From assembly GCF_008831045.1 (NCBI RefSeq), contig NZ_WAJS01000007.1, positions 30,149 to 94,148 of the forward strand: a stretch of DNA of 64,000 bases, given 5' to 3'. Origin of the DNA: Adlercreutzia muris. Its GTDB lineage: Bacteria; Actinomycetota; Coriobacteriia; Coriobacteriales; Eggerthellaceae. Shown one piece after another: positions 1-9,822 of this stretch. How positions within the stretch are numbered: position 1 is the stretch's first letter; each line of letters begins with the position of its first letter. Both the position numbers and the translations under genes were made by a program. The notes beneath the pieces are model-generated. The model had not been told where the DNA came from. It made no database searches and saw only the letters and a program-made list of their open reading frames with translations.

Positions 1-2125
1 CATCCTCGATGCGGCTGAACAGGTCGTCCAGGCTCATGTGGCTCTTGGTCTCCTGGGCGGCCAGGCGGGCGCGCAGGGCACGCTCCTCGGCCAGCTTGCG
101 GGCATCGCGCTCGTCCTCGAACACACGGAACTCGTCGCCGGCGGTGGGCACCGAGTTCAGGCCCAAGATCTCCACCGGGTCGGCGGGGCAGGCCTCGCCC
201 ACGTGCTCGCCGCGGGGGTTCACCAAAGCGCGCACGCGGCCGTAGCTCGTGCCGGCCACTACCACATCTCCCGTGTGCAGGGTGCCGCGCTGGATGAGCA
301 CCGTGGCCACAGGACCGCGGCCCTTGTCCAGATTCGCCTCGATGACGAAGCCGGAGGCCTCCGCGTCGGGGTTGGCCTTCAACTCCAGCACGTCGGCCTG
401 GAGGATGATGGTCTCCAGCAAATCGTCGATGTGCAGCTTCTTCTTGGCCGACACCTCCACGAACATGTTGGAGCCGCCCCACTCCTCGGGGATGACGCCG
501 TACTCGGTGAGCTCCTGGCGCACGCGGTCGGGGTTGGCGCCGGGCTTGTCGATCTTGTTCACGGCCACCACGATGGGCACCTCGGCGGCCTTGGCGTGGT
601 TGATGGCCTCGATGGTCTGCGGCATCACGCCGTCGTCGGCGGCCACGACGAGCACGATGACGTCGGTGACCTGGGCGCCGCGGGCGCGCATGGCGGTAAA
701 GGCCTCATGGCCCGGGGTGTCGATGAAGGTGATCTGGCGGTCGCCGATGTTCACCACGGAAGCGCCGATGTGCTGGGTGATGCCGCCGGCCTCGCTGGCC
801 ACCACGCCGGTGTCGCGGATGGCGTCCAGCAGCGAGGTCTTGCCGTGGTCGACGTGTCCCATGACGGTGACCACCGGCGGGCGCGGCTTCAGGTCGGCCT
901 CGGAGTCGTTGTACACCACGGCGTACTCCTCCTCCGGCGACACGACGCGCACCTTGCGGCCCATGTCGTCGGCGATGAGCTCCATGGTCTCGTCGTTCAT
1001 GGACTGGGTGAGCGTGAGCACCTGGCCCAGCATGAACAGGCGCTTGATGACGTCGTTGGGCTGCACGCCCAGAAGCTCGGCGAACTTGGCCACGGTCGCG
1101 CCCTGGGGAATCTCTACCACGGAGTCGTCCAGCACCAGCGTCGGGTCCAGGCCCCGCTCGATGGCCTCGGCCTCGGCGCGCTCGCGGGCCTCGGCCTCGC
1201 GCTTCTCCTTGCGCTTCTTGCGGCGCCCCTCCCCCTCGTGGGTAGTGGCGGCGGCCACGGCGGCGCGAGCCTCGGCGAGCACCTTGTCGCGCTGGAGCTT
1301 CTCAGCCTGGACGGCCATCTGGGCGTAGCGGTCCTCGGGCGCGGCCTGCTGGGCCTCCAGCTCGGGCACCACCTGATGCCCCGAGCCCTTCTTGCCCTTC
1401 TTGCCGGCACCGCGGCCAGAGCGACGGGCCTCGGCCTCGGCGCTCTTCTGGGCCTCCATGCGCTGCTTCTCGGCCTCGATCTGCGACAGCAGCGAGTCGA
1501 AGTTGGCCTTGCGGACCGTCGGCGCGGGTGCCGGGGCCGGAGCGTGCTTGGGAGCCTCGGGCGCGGCGGCCTTGGCGGACTTCTTGTGGCCGCGGCGAAG
1601 TGCCTCCTCCACGGCGCGCTTCTTGGCCACCTCGGCGGCGGCCTTCTCGGCCCGGGCCCGGGCGCGGGCCTCCTCGCGCTCGCGCTCCACGCGCTCCTTC
1701 TCGGAGGCGATCTGCTGCTCGAGGCTCGCGAAGGACGAGTTCGTCACCGGCGCCTTGCGCACAGTGCGGCCCTCTCCCTCGCGCGCCGGCTCATCGGCCC
1801 GGGCGCTCTCGCGCTGGGCGCGGGCGGCCTCGCGCTCGGCGAGCTCCTTCTCGCGAGCGGCCTTGCGGGCGGCCTCCTCCTCGGCGCGCTGGCGCTCGGC
1901 CTCTTCCTTCTCGGCCGCCAGCGCCGCCTCCTCCTCAGCCGCCAGGGCGCCGGCGCGGGCGCGGATCTCCGGCTCGAGGTTCTTGCGGATCTTATCGACG
2001 TAGGCCTCGTTGAGCATGCTCGCGTGGGACTTCGCCGGGATCTTCATCTCTTTCAGGCGGTCGAGCAGATCCCCGCTCGACATATCGAATTCTTTCGCCA
2101 ACTCATGTACTCGCATGCTGGCCAT
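1..2125 (-). CDS. infB: Translation initiation factor IF-2 (3' end outside window)
   Basis: GTPase that delivers initiator fMet-tRNA to the 30S subunit in the cytoplasm. About 708 codons are visible; the C-terminal domains lie beyond the left edge. The N-terminus ([15 protein letters not shown]) is the conserved IF2_N helix domain. It is followed by a long Ala/Arg/Glu-rich low-complexity linker, then the G domain, whose P-loop GHVDHGKT is encoded near 840-860. The linker makes the pre-G-domain part about 420 residues, long but usual for high-GC actinobacteria. The start ATG is preceded by GAGGAG at good spacing, 3 bp after the ylxR stop, so it is translated as the last visible gene of the rimP-nusA-ylxR operon. 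Family assignment is certain. Confidence 0.97.
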   Translation of the reverse strand, partial: MASMRVHELAKEFDMSSGDLLDRLKEMKIPAKSHASMLNEAYVDKIRKNLEPEIRARAGALAAEEEAALAAEKEEAERQRAEEEAARKAAREKELAEREAARAQRESARADEPAREGEGRTVRKAPVTNSSFASLEQQIASEKERVEREREEARARARAEKAAAEVAKKRAVEEALRRGHKKSAKAAAPEAPKHAPAPAPAPTVRKANFDSLLSQIEAEKQRMEAQKSAEAEARRSGRGAGKKGKKGSGHQVVPELEAQQAAPEDRYAQMAVQAEKLQRDKVLAEARAAVAAATTHEGEGRRKKRKEKREAEARERAEAEAIERGLDPTLVLDDSVVEIPQGATVAKFAELLGVQPNDVIKRLFMLGQVLTLTQSMNDETMELIADDMGRKVRVVSPEEEYAVVYNDSEADLKPRPPVVTVMGHVDHGKTSLLDAIRDTGVVASEAGGITQHIGASVVNIGDRQITFIDTPGHEAFTAMRARGAQVTDVIVLVVAADDGVMPQTIEAINHAKAAEVPIVVAVNKIDKPGANPDRVRQELTEYGVIPEEWGGSNMFVEVSAKKKLHIDDLLETIILQADVLELKANPDAEASGFVIEANLDKGRGPVATVLIQRGTLHTGDVVVAGTSYGRVRALVNPRGEHVGEACPADPVEILGLNSVPTAGDEFRVFEDERDARKLAEERALRARLAAQETKSHMSLDDLFSRIED

Positions 2126-2128
2126 ATA

Positions 2129-2419
2129 TCACTCCTCGTTTCTTCCCGGTGCCTCGACGAGAGCTATCTCGCGAGCGAGCCGCTCGTAATCTTGGTCGGT
2201 CACCTTGCAGCGCAGGGCGCGCTCAAGTTTCCTGGTCTTCTTTGCCGCCGCAAGGCAGGCTCCCGTGCAGACGTAGGCGCCCCGACCGGCCGCACGGCCC
2301 GTCGGATCGAAGGCCGCTGCGCCCTCGGCCGTGCGCACGATGCGGTGAAAGGCCCCCTTCTGCTGGGTGGCCCCGCAGGCGATGCAGGTGCGCTGGCGCT
2401 TGTTCGTCTGAATGGGCAT
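2129..2419 (-). CDS. ylxR: YlxR/RnpM-family RNA-binding protein (DUF448)
   Basis: A 96-residue basic protein of the YlxR (DUF448) family, whose B. subtilis member was reported to bind RNase P RNA (RnpM). The hallmark RTCIACG near residue 10 and GRGAYVC near residue 46 form the conserved nucleic-acid-binding surface, and the length matches the family. It sits between nusA and infB, the standard place for ylxR in Gram-positive bacteria, so co-transcription with them is expected. The family call is secure; the exact role in this organism is inferred from relatives. Confidence 0.93.
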   Translation of the reverse strand: MPIQTNKRQRTCIACGATQQKGAFHRIVRTAEGAAAFDPTGRAAGRGAYVCTGACLAAAKKTRKLERALRCKVTDQDYERLAREIALVEAPGRNEE

Positions 2420-2446
2420 CGGTGCGATTCTTCCCGCTTCCTCGTC

Positions 2447-3649
2447 CTACTCGGCTTCCTCGTCGGCATGCACGCCGCAGTACTGGCTGCCCGGACGGGC
2501 ATGGTTGCGGCAGCGCGCGCCGTCCTCGCCGACGAAGATGCAGAAGTCGTCGTCTTCCTCCACCTCGTCGATGAGCTCGTCGCTGACAAGGGAGCTTCCC
2601 TGGTAGCTTACCGGCTTGATGTCGATGTGCCAGCCGGTGAGGCGGGCGGCCAGACGCGCGTTCTGACCCTCCTTGCCAATGGCCAGGGACAGCTGGTCGT
2701 CGGGAACGACGACCGTGGCGTAGTTGTTATCCTCGTCGATGGTGACATGGTTCACCTTCGCCGGAGACAGCGCATTGGCCACGTACACAGCCGCGTCGGG
2801 GCTCCACTGGATGACGTCGACGCGCTCGTTGCGCAGCTCTTCCACCACCATGCGCACGCGGGAGCCCTTCGGGCCCACGCAGGCGCCCACCGGATCCAGG
2901 TTCGCCTCGCGCGAGAACACGGCCACCTTGGAACGGGCGCCGGGCTCGCGGGCCACCGACTTCACTTCCACGACGCCCTCGTAGATCTCGGGCACCTCGA
3001 TCTCGAAGAGGCGGCGGATGAGGTCGGGGTGGGTGCGGGAGACCACGATGGACGGGCGCGCCTGCTCGCCGCGGGCGCGGGGGCTGTCGGCGTTGGGATC
3101 GCGCACCTCGATGATGAGCACCTTCAGGCGCTGGTTGTGGCGGTAGTGCTCGTTGGCCGGGCGCTCGTTGCGCTCGCCGGGGTTGCGCTTGGCGTCGTAG
3201 TGGGGCAGCTCGGCCTCCACGCCATCGCGGATCTTGATGATGGTGAAGTCCGGCGTGCCCTGCAGCACGGTGCCGGTCACCAGATCGCCCACGCGGTTGC
3301 GGAACTCGTCGTAGATGGACTGGCGACCCGCCTCGCGCACCAGCGACGAGATGACGCCCTTGGCGTTCTGGGCGGCGATGCGGCTCACATCGGCCGGGGT
3401 CACGTCGCGCTCCTCGAACTCGCTGTACTCGCCGGTCTCCTCATCGGGCTCGCCCACGGGCACGAGCTCGTAGACGTAGATCTTGCCGGTCTGGCGGTCG
3501 ATGGTCACGCGCGCGTCCCACTCCAGGTCGAGAATGCGCTCGTAGCTCTTGGCGAGCGACTGCTCCAAGCGCTCGATGAGGTAGAACTCGTCGATCTTGC
3601 GCTCATGGGCCAGCGCCTGCAATGCCTCGATCAACTCTGAACTTGCCAC
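2447..3649 (-). CDS. nusA: Transcription termination/antitermination factor NusA
   Basis: RNA polymerase-binding factor controlling pausing, termination and antitermination. Visible are the N-terminal RNAP-binding domain ([20 protein letters not shown]), a central S1 domain, and KH domains with [15 protein letters not shown] and [18 protein letters not shown] start at 3649 is chosen over the ATG at 3685 because the latter overlaps rimP and lacks a good ribosome site, while AAAGGAAG precedes the GTG (400 aa). The C-terminus carries an unusual acidic linker followed by a Cys/His tail (C-x9-C-x2-H-x7-C-x2-H) that resembles the small DUF5763-like zinc motif and is not part of standard NusA. Operon with rimP upstream and ylxR-infB downstream. 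Confidence 0.96.
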   Translation of the reverse strand: MASSELIEALQALAHERKIDEFYLIERLEQSLAKSYERILDLEWDARVTIDRQTGKIYVYELVPVGEPDEETGEYSEFEERDVTPADVSRIAAQNAKGVISSLVREAGRQSIYDEFRNRVGDLVTGTVLQGTPDFTIIKIRDGVEAELPHYDAKRNPGERNERPANEHYRHNQRLKVLIIEVRDPNADSPRARGEQARPSIVVSRTHPDLIRRLFEIEVPEIYEGVVEVKSVAREPGARSKVAVFSREANLDPVGACVGPKGSRVRMVVEELRNERVDVIQWSPDAAVYVANALSPAKVNHVTIDEDNNYATVVVPDDQLSLAIGKEGQNARLAARLTGWHIDIKPVSYQGSSLVSDELIDEVEEDDDFCIFVGEDGARCRNHARPGSQYCGVHADEEAE

Positions 3650-3668
3650 TTTCTCTGTCTTCCTTTCC

Positions 3669-4139
3669 CTAAGAGCTGAAATCAACGGAGCCCTTGAGCC
3701 GGGCTCGTTTGATCTGGTCGTGCGGAATGGCCACGGTCTCGCCCTCCACGATGAGGCGCACGGCCCCGTCGGAGAAGCCGGCCAGCTCGCCGGTGAACGA
3801 GCTGCGCCCCTCGATGGGCCCGCGGGTCTTCACGTTGGCGGTCTGCCCCGCAAAGCGGTTGAAGTGCTCGGCCGTGCGCAGGGGCCGGTCGATGCCCGGG
3901 GAGGACACCTCCAGCATGTAGGCGCCGGGAAACGGGTCCAGCTCGTCCATGAGATCGCCGATCCACGACTGGGTGCGGGCCAGCTCGTCGAAACTCACGC
4001 CGCCCTCCGCGTCGATGTACACGCGGATGGTGGGGGCCTTCTTCGACCCCACGATCTCCACGGTGACGATCTCGACGCCCTCGGAGGCAGCGCGCGGCTC
4101 CATGGCATCCAAGAGCATCTGCTCCTTACCGGTCAGCAT
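3669..4139 (-). CDS. rimP: Ribosome maturation factor RimP
   Basis: Cytoplasmic factor for 30S subunit maturation. The 156-aa length and the motifs YMLEVSSPGIDRPL (near residue 75) and the C-terminal SH3-like domain are typical of RimP. The start ATG has AGGAGG at correct spacing. First gene of the rimP-nusA-ylxR-infB operon; the leader upstream of it contains a candidate attenuator described separately. Confidence 0.96.
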   Translation of the reverse strand: MLTGKEQMLLDAMEPRAASEGVEIVTVEIVGSKKAPTIRVYIDAEGGVSFDELARTQSWIGDLMDELDPFPGAYMLEVSSPGIDRPLRTAEHFNRFAGQTANVKTRGPIEGRSSFTGELAGFSDGAVRLIVEGETVAIPHDQIKRARLKGSVDFSS

Positions 4140-4201
4140 GGGGCCTCCTTTCGCCTTCCGTTGCCTCTGCTGTCGGCTTCCGCGCCGGCCGTTTGGGGCC
4201 T

Positions 4202-4247
4202 AACAACAAAAGAAAGCGGGACATGCCCACTTTCTCGAACGCGAAAG
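4202..4247 (-). promoter_or_regulatory. Candidate attenuator in the rimP-nusA leader
   Basis: On the minus strand a stem GAAAGTGGG/CCCGCTTTC (4212-4234) is followed by TTTTGTTGTT, the form of an intrinsic terminator. The same GAAAG (4230-4234) can instead pair with an upstream CTTTC (4243-4247), making an alternative hairpin. The two structures exclude each other. They lie between the likely promoter and rimP, so premature termination could set operon output. Sequence features are direct; regulation is inferred. Confidence 0.55.
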
Positions 4248-4281
4248 TATGTCTGCGCGGCTCTTTGCGCAGTGTGCATTG

Positions 4282-4290
4282 TTTATACCA
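4282..4290 (-). promoter_or_regulatory. Extended -10 promoter for the rimP operon
   Basis: Minus strand reads TGG-TATAAA, an extended -10 element, about 140 bp upstream of rimP. No strong -35 box is visible (TGGCCA at 17-bp spacing). It would place the attenuator hairpins inside the leader. Confidence 0.45.
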
Positions 4291-4466
4291 CACCGGGCCA
4301 ACCTTGGCCAGTATCGCCCGCAATTTCCCCATCCAAGGCCCAAAACTGCCGCCAGCGGGTGCAAGGCGGAAGGTGGCAGAGCGGCGGCCGCGAGCGCAGC
4401 GGACGGCGCAGCGCGGAGGGACGTCCCGAGACCGGGCGCCACCGTGGCAGCTGGCCGCGGGCGCAA

Positions 4467-4536
4467 TACTATATATAGTAGCGGAGCCGTCCCGCCCTTG
4501 GCAGGGAGGCCGCTCCTCTTGGGATGACGGCTTTTT
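4467..4536 (+). ncRNA. Candidate short leader/small RNA with intrinsic terminator
   Basis: A perfect 14-bp palindrome TACTATATATAGTA supplies a TATATA-type -10. It is followed within about 10 bp by a folded segment closed by AGCCGTC (4485-4491) and GACGGCT (4526-4532) and a T-run ending at 4536. The layout predicts a transcript of roughly 55-60 nt, or an attenuated leader for the adhesin gene 115 bp downstream. I could not match it to a known riboswitch. The rest of the divergent intergenic region upstream of the adhesin adds an inverted repeat GGCCGA/TCGGCC (4550-4571) around GTGTACAC that could be an operator. Confidence 0.35.
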
Positions 4537-4650
4537 CTTGCGATGAGGTGGCCGAAGGTGTACACTCGGCCACAGTATGCTGACAGATCGGCAACGCTTC
4601 GTGTATCCAAGTGCGGGCGGGGCTGTGCTCACCGAGAGAAGGAGCAGAAC

Positions 4651-7600
4651 ATGAAGGCGAATCCGAAGGGGCGTTTGCTGCGAGGAGCCCTCGCGGCCGT
4701 GCTTGCCTGGGGTCTGATGATGCCCACGGCGGCCCTGGCCGCGGGCAGCGAGAACAGCGAGACCCCCCATGACGCGGTAACTGAATTCTCCGAGGCTCCC
4801 CGCGAGGCCATCGTCCCCGACGGGAGCCCGGACGACCCGTCGGCCGCGGCCGACGGCTCCCCCTCCCCCGCTCTCGCCACCCCCGCGAGCGCCCTTCCCG
4901 CCGCTGATGCGGCCCCGACAGCCGACTCGACCGATCGCCACCAGTTCGGTATCACCGTCACCGGCGGCACTCCCGGCGTCGACTTCGAGTTCGAGGAAGT
5001 GGACTACGTCAGGCACGCCTTCGAGGGTTCGGGAACCCGTTCCGACAAGCTGCACAAACTCGTCATCAAGGGAACAGCCGAACTCACCCTGACCACCGAC
5101 GGCTTCCCTACCGCCACGCAGAACGTCACCATCTGGGTGAACCCGGGCGTGCAGGCGAACATCACGTTGGACAACGTGAACATCGACTCTCCCATCCCCG
5201 TGCACATCGAGCGCAACCGCAACGACGACGGCACCACTGCCGAGCCCAAGACGCGGCTTCATATCACCCTTGCCGAGAATTCCGACAACACCATTACGGC
5301 CACCGATGGTCAGCGCGGCGCGGGCATCCACTGCGGCGAGGGCACCGAACTGGTCATCGACGACCACATCCCCAACGTCACCACTGCCGGCGAGCCCATC
5401 AAGATGGAGCCCGCCAACTATCCGGGCAAGATTCCCGCCGGCACCACCTTCATCGGCAACGACGGCGTGACCCGCACCGCCGGCACCGAAGATGGCGACG
5501 ACCGCCTGTCCCTGCTCGAGAACGCCAACCGCAACCCCGACGGCTCCCTCACCACGGGCAAGCTCACCGTGACGGGCAATACCCTGGAAGCCGCCATCGG
5601 CAGCGTGCAGTACGAGGATGCCGGCGATATGACCTTCAACGGCGGCATCATCACCACCCATGCCCGCGGAGCCGGCAACGGCAGCGCCTACACCGCCTCC
5701 ATCGGCGGCGGCAGCTGCGGAAGCGGCGGCACCATGACCTTCAACGGCGGCGTCATCGAGAGCTGGACCTCCTACCACGGCGCCTCCATCGGCGGTGGCG
5801 GATGGGCCGTATGCGCCAAGTCGGGGGCCTACCATTTCGAGGACACCCTGCCCAACAAACTCGTCTACACGAGCCAGGGAAGCCCCGACACCGTCGCCCC
5901 CGAAAGCAAAACCTGGGCCGGCGACATCTACATCAACGGCGGCGTGCTGAAGCCCCACTCCGACAAGCACGGCAACGCCATCGGCCAGGGTTGCTGCTCC
6001 TGGAACGAGGGGCACGAAATCGTCATCGCCGGCGGCACGGTGCTCCCCGACACGAGCAGGGCAGAGGCTGATAAAACCAATCCAAAGCCCCTCACCTCCT
6101 GCGTCTCCATGGCCATCGGTGCCCAGGGCGGGGCCGTCAGCGTCATCGGCGGCTCCGTGCGCATCGGCGATGTCAACGGCAGCAAGGAGCTGTTCCAGGC
6201 CTTCATCAACGGCGACCACAGCTACGACTCCGCCTTTGGTGTGTGGCCTGTGGACACCAACCGCACGGACAATCCGGCCGTGTCCATGATCGCCATCGAC
6301 CTGTCCGCCGAGGTCATCAAGAAGGACGAGGCCGGCAAACCCATCACCGACGGCAACAACGCCATCATCGACTGGGAGCTCACCGTGGCGGGCGAGCCCT
6401 ACGAGTACGGCGCGCCCGCCCAGTTCACCGACGGCAAGCTGTACCTGTGGCTGCCGCCCGCGGCCACCGAGAAGCAGGTGTCGGTCACCTTGTCCTACCT
6501 GGACGAGAACGGCAAGGTGCAGAAAGTAAACCCCCTGTTCCGCAACCCCGGCGAGGGCGACATCCTGAAGCGCTACGTCGACTTCGAGCTGCCCGCCCAG
6601 TACACCGACAAGCTGACGAAGTACTATGACGGCACCCCCTTCGCCGCCTACGACCTGGACGATAAGGACAACTGGATCACCACCGACGAGGAGCTCCCGA
6701 AGGTGCTGAACATGAAGAGCGCCGTCTCCTACAAGTACCAGCGCTTCACCAAGCGCCCCGCCTTCGAGGGCGACGAGAGCTCCCAGGCCATCGGCCCGGA
6801 GGTGAGCACCGGCAACGACATGCCCTCGGATGTGGGCACCATGAAGTTCACGATGATCTCCACCCAGTATTCCAATTCCGACGACCCCGCCCTGGCCGGC
6901 TTCCGCGAAAGCTACTGGGGGCATCGTGCCATCGGCTGGTGCGACATCATGCCCATCGGCTCGAAGGTGTCCCTCATCAACGCCGAGTGGGTCGACGACA
7001 AGGCCCCCGGCACCGAGCACCACAACTCCGATCTGGAGCTGGCCCTGCATGCCACCATCGATCGCGCCGACACCCAGCCCGACGGCAAACCCACCCAACC
7101 CACGTGCAAGGCCCCTGAGGGCTATGTGCAGCTGTACATGGACGGCAACAAGGTAGGCGACCCCATCGAGATCGTCTTCCCCGAGGCTGCCGCCCCGACC
7201 ACCCGCGCGGCCCTGACGAGCGCCGTGGCGACCCTGGCAGCCGGCGACGGAGCCGACAGCGGCGACGCCGATGGCGACAAGCCTGCCCCCAATGCCCGCC
7301 GCGTCGACAACGGCAAGGGCGGCTCCTATACCGACTTCACCTACACCTTCAAGCCCTCCGACGCCGACTTCCTCGTACCCGATGCCACCACCGACGGCAA
7401 GCACGTGGTATCGGTGCAGTACCTCCCCCCCGACCACGAGGACGTGGCCGATCTGGGCAGCACGGCCCCGGCCAACTACCTGGAGAGCGTGAACCCCGCC
7501 GACAACCCCGAGGACGCCCCCAAGGCCGAGGTGGCCATCGACCCCATCGACCCGAACCCCACGGTGGACCTGCCCGCCGACCCCGATGCCGATCCAGACA

Positions 7601-9753
7601 AGTCGCAACCCTCCCTGGACACCGACTACGACAATCCCGAGGCCGACAAGCCCGGCGCCGACCCCGCCAAGCCCGGCGACAAGACCTATCATGGCAATCT
7701 GAACCTTATCTACGAGAAGCCCACCCCCGGCGCCGACGAGAACCCCGGGGCCGTGGACATCAAGATCAAGACGCCCTCTTCCGGTGCCATCACCGTCACC
7801 ACGGCCGACGGCACCATCGTTGAGGCCGAGGTCGTGACCGACGAGAACGGCAACCCCGTGCGCGACGACGACGGCAATATCACCGTGCGGGTGAACCCCG
7901 AGGGCGTGGGCAAGACCGAGCTCGTCATCAAGCAGGAGCCCAACGGTGCCTACACGGGCACCACCTTCGAGTACGACGTGACCGTGAAGGCTGACCCCTC
8001 CATCGCCCCGGCCCCGGCCGTGACCAAGGTGGCCGAGAACCTCACCCATCCGAACGGCCCCACCCAGCCCGGCGATCGCATCCGCTACACCGTCACCGCA
8101 TCGAACAGCGCCGCCGGCTCCGCTTGGAACAACGTGGTGGTCACCGACGATCTGCCCGCCTGCCTCGATCTGGTAGAGGACACCGTGTTCCTGAAGAATG
8201 CCGCCGACGGCTTCAACAAGAAGCTCTCCGCCGCCACGGGCACCCCCAAGCTCGGCGAGTACGGGCTCGGCACAGCGGGTGTCGACGGCAAGCGCACTCT
8301 CACCGCCCCCGCCGGCACCGTCTGGGGCGCCGCAAGCGCCGTTCTCACCTTCGAGTGCACGGTCAAGCAGGGCATAACCGGCCGCGACGAGGCGGCAGCG
8401 CCCCTGGCCAACACCGCCGAGGCGGAGGGCACCCGCGACCACCCCACCGACCCCAAGGGCGACCAGCAGCCGGTGGATCCTGTGGAATCGAAGCCGGCCG
8501 TGCCCGAGGGCGGCGACACCGTGGCCCCGGCCGATCCGGCCGAGGGGGCTCTTGCCCTGAGCAAGGCCGTGGAGAACACGACGAGCCCCGACGCCAAGGT
8601 CACGCGTCTCGGCGACGTGCTTCGCTACACCATTACCGTGAAGAACACCGGAGATGCGGGCAGCTGCCTTGTGAACGCCGTCATCTCCGACCCGCTACCC
8701 ACGGGCCTGGAGCCGGTGCCCAACAGCTGGCGGCTGACGCTGCCCGGCGCCGATAAACCCGTCGAGCTGACGGATGACCTCTACGACAGCGCGTCTCGCA
8801 CTGTGGCCGTCTTCGCCGGCAACCTCTGGGGCGGCGAGGAGGCCACCCTCACCTTTGAGTGCACCGTGACCGACGAGGCCCTGGGCGCCGACATTGCCAA
8901 CGTGGCCGCTCTCACGGGCACCGTGCCATCCCAGACGCCCGATGTGGACGTGAGCGATGAAACGCCGGGCGCACCCGCACCCGCACCCAAACCTGACGAT
9001 CCCGCACAAGCAGAGAACCCGCCGGTAGAGCCCCCCGTAGTCATCCCCAACGACCCGGCCGACGGCGACGTGAGGGTGGCCAAGACCGCCGAGAACGCCA
9101 CGAGCGCCGACGGCAAGACCCGGGTGGGCGACACCGTGCGCTACCGCATCGTGCTTGCGAACGACGGCCCGGGCACCGGCTGGATGGACGCCGTGATACG
9201 CGACGACGTGCCCCGCGGCCTGGAGCCGGTGAGCGAGAGCATCCAGATGACCCTGGCCGACGGCACGGTCGTCCCCGTTTCCGACGAGGCCTACGACGAG
9301 AAGACGCGGCGGCTGTCCGTGTCGGCCGGGCGCCTCTACGGGGGCCAGGAGATCGCGCTCGCGTTCGACGCCCTCGTCACCGAGGAGGCCGTGGGGGCCG
9401 ACATCGGCAACGTGGCCCAGGCCCTGGGCACGCTGCCCTCCCAGTGGGACCCCGACGCCGACGGGGGCTTCCCCGCCGCCGGCGAGCCCTTCGACCCGCC
9501 CGCGGACTGGGAGGCCTTCGACCGCGCGAGCGAGCGCGTCGAGTCCGCGGCCGTCTACCCGCCCGGCACCAATGAGAAGGGCGGCGTGATCCCGGCCGAG
9601 GGCGGGCCCGGCGAGGGCACCACCATCCGCGCCAAGCGCCTCGCCCAGACCGGCGACGAGCTGGCGGCCGGCTTCGCCCTGGGGGCCGGGGCGGCCCTCG
9701 CGGCGGGCACCGCCCTCCTCCTCGCCCGCCGACGCCTGCGCCGCGCCCGCTAA
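4651..9753 (+). CDS. Giant wall-anchored surface protein with DUF11 repeats (adhesin-like), copy 1
   Basis: A 1700-residue exported protein. The ATG after AGAAGGAG is chosen because it opens a clear signal peptide (LLRGALAAVLAWGLMM, cleavage near AALAA). The N-terminal half has glycine-rich GGxI/TFNGG turns suggestive of a right-handed beta-helix or carbohydrate-binding fold. Next comes an MBG-like segment (YYDGTPFAAY). Then come three DUF11 domains, near residues 1125, 1300 and 1475, each with GDxxRYT-type strands and a DxLPxGL-type motif. The C-terminus is LAQTGDE, a hydrophobic helix and RRRLRRAR, a sortase signal with Ala in place of Pro. It probably mediates adhesion, but no ligand can be inferred. 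Directly followed by a paralogue. Confidence 0.9.
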   Translation: MKANPKGRLLRGALAAVLAWGLMMPTAALAAGSENSETPHDAVTEFSEAPREAIVPDGSPDDPSAAADGSPSPALATPASALPAADAAPTADSTDRHQFGITVTGGTPGVDFEFEEVDYVRHAFEGSGTRSDKLHKLVIKGTAELTLTTDGFPTATQNVTIWVNPGVQANITLDNVNIDSPIPVHIERNRNDDGTTAEPKTRLHITLAENSDNTITATDGQRGAGIHCGEGTELVIDDHIPNVTTAGEPIKMEPANYPGKIPAGTTFIGNDGVTRTAGTEDGDDRLSLLENANRNPDGSLTTGKLTVTGNTLEAAIGSVQYEDAGDMTFNGGIITTHARGAGNGSAYTASIGGGSCGSGGTMTFNGGVIESWTSYHGASIGGGGWAVCAKSGAYHFEDTLPNKLVYTSQGSPDTVAPESKTWAGDIYINGGVLKPHSDKHGNAIGQGCCSWNEGHEIVIAGGTVLPDTSRAEADKTNPKPLTSCVSMAIGAQGGAVSVIGGSVRIGDVNGSKELFQAFINGDHSYDSAFGVWPVDTNRTDNPAVSMIAIDLSAEVIKKDEAGKPITDGNNAIIDWELTVAGEPYEYGAPAQFTDGKLYLWLPPAATEKQVSVTLSYLDENGKVQKVNPLFRNPGEGDILKRYVDFELPAQYTDKLTKYYDGTPFAAYDLDDKDNWITTDEELPKVLNMKSAVSYKYQRFTKRPAFEGDESSQAIGPEVSTGNDMPSDVGTMKFTMISTQYSNSDDPALAGFRESYWGHRAIGWCDIMPIGSKVSLINAEWVDDKAPGTEHHNSDLELALHATIDRADTQPDGKPTQPTCKAPEGYVQLYMDGNKVGDPIEIVFPEAAAPTTRAALTSAVATLAAGDGADSGDADGDKPAPNARRVDNGKGGSYTDFTYTFKPSDADFLVPDATTDGKHVVSVQYLPPDHEDVADLGSTAPANYLESVNPADNPEDAPKAEVAIDPIDPNPTVDLPADPDADPDKSQPSLDTDYDNPEADKPGADPAKPGDKTYHGNLNLIYEKPTPGADENPGAVDIKIKTPSSGAITVTTADGTIVEAEVVTDENGNPVRDDDGNITVRVNPEGVGKTELVIKQEPNGAYTGTTFEYDVTVKADPSIAPAPAVTKVAENLTHPNGPTQPGDRIRYTVTASNSAAGSAWNNVVVTDDLPACLDLVEDTVFLKNAADGFNKKLSAATGTPKLGEYGLGTAGVDGKRTLTAPAGTVWGAASAVLTFECTVKQGITGRDEAAAPLANTAEAEGTRDHPTDPKGDQQPVDPVESKPAVPEGGDTVAPADPAEGALALSKAVENTTSPDAKVTRLGDVLRYTITVKNTGDAGSCLVNAVISDPLPTGLEPVPNSWRLTLPGADKPVELTDDLYDSASRTVAVFAGNLWGGEEATLTFECTVTDEALGADIANVAALTGTVPSQTPDVDVSDETPGAPAPAPKPDDPAQAENPPVEPPVVIPNDPADGDVRVAKTAENATSADGKTRVGDTVRYRIVLANDGPGTGWMDAVIRDDVPRGLEPVSESIQMTLADGTVVPVSDEAYDEKTRRLSVSAGRLYGGQEIALAFDALVTEEAVGADIGNVAQALGTLPSQWDPDADGGFPAAGEPFDPPADWEAFDRASERVESAAVYPPGTNEKGGVIPAEGGPGEGTTIRAKRLAQTGDELAAGFALGAGAALAAGTALLLARRRLRRAR

Positions 9754-9822
9754 ACGACCCCTCGGGGCTTCTGCCATTCCCCCAACCGGCGGGAGCCCCT
9801 CGACATACCAAGGAGATGCACC

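Noticed and set aside
38..3640. A 1200-codon open frame on the plus strand across infB, ylxR and nusA
   Set aside because: It is the antisense shadow of very GC-rich genes; the composition is dominated by His/Leu/Gly/Ala and the minus-strand genes are unmistakable.
4126..8442. A 1438-codon minus-strand open frame across the first adhesin
   Set aside because: Shadow of the plus-strand adhesin frame; the plus frame has a signal peptide, domains and a sorting signal.
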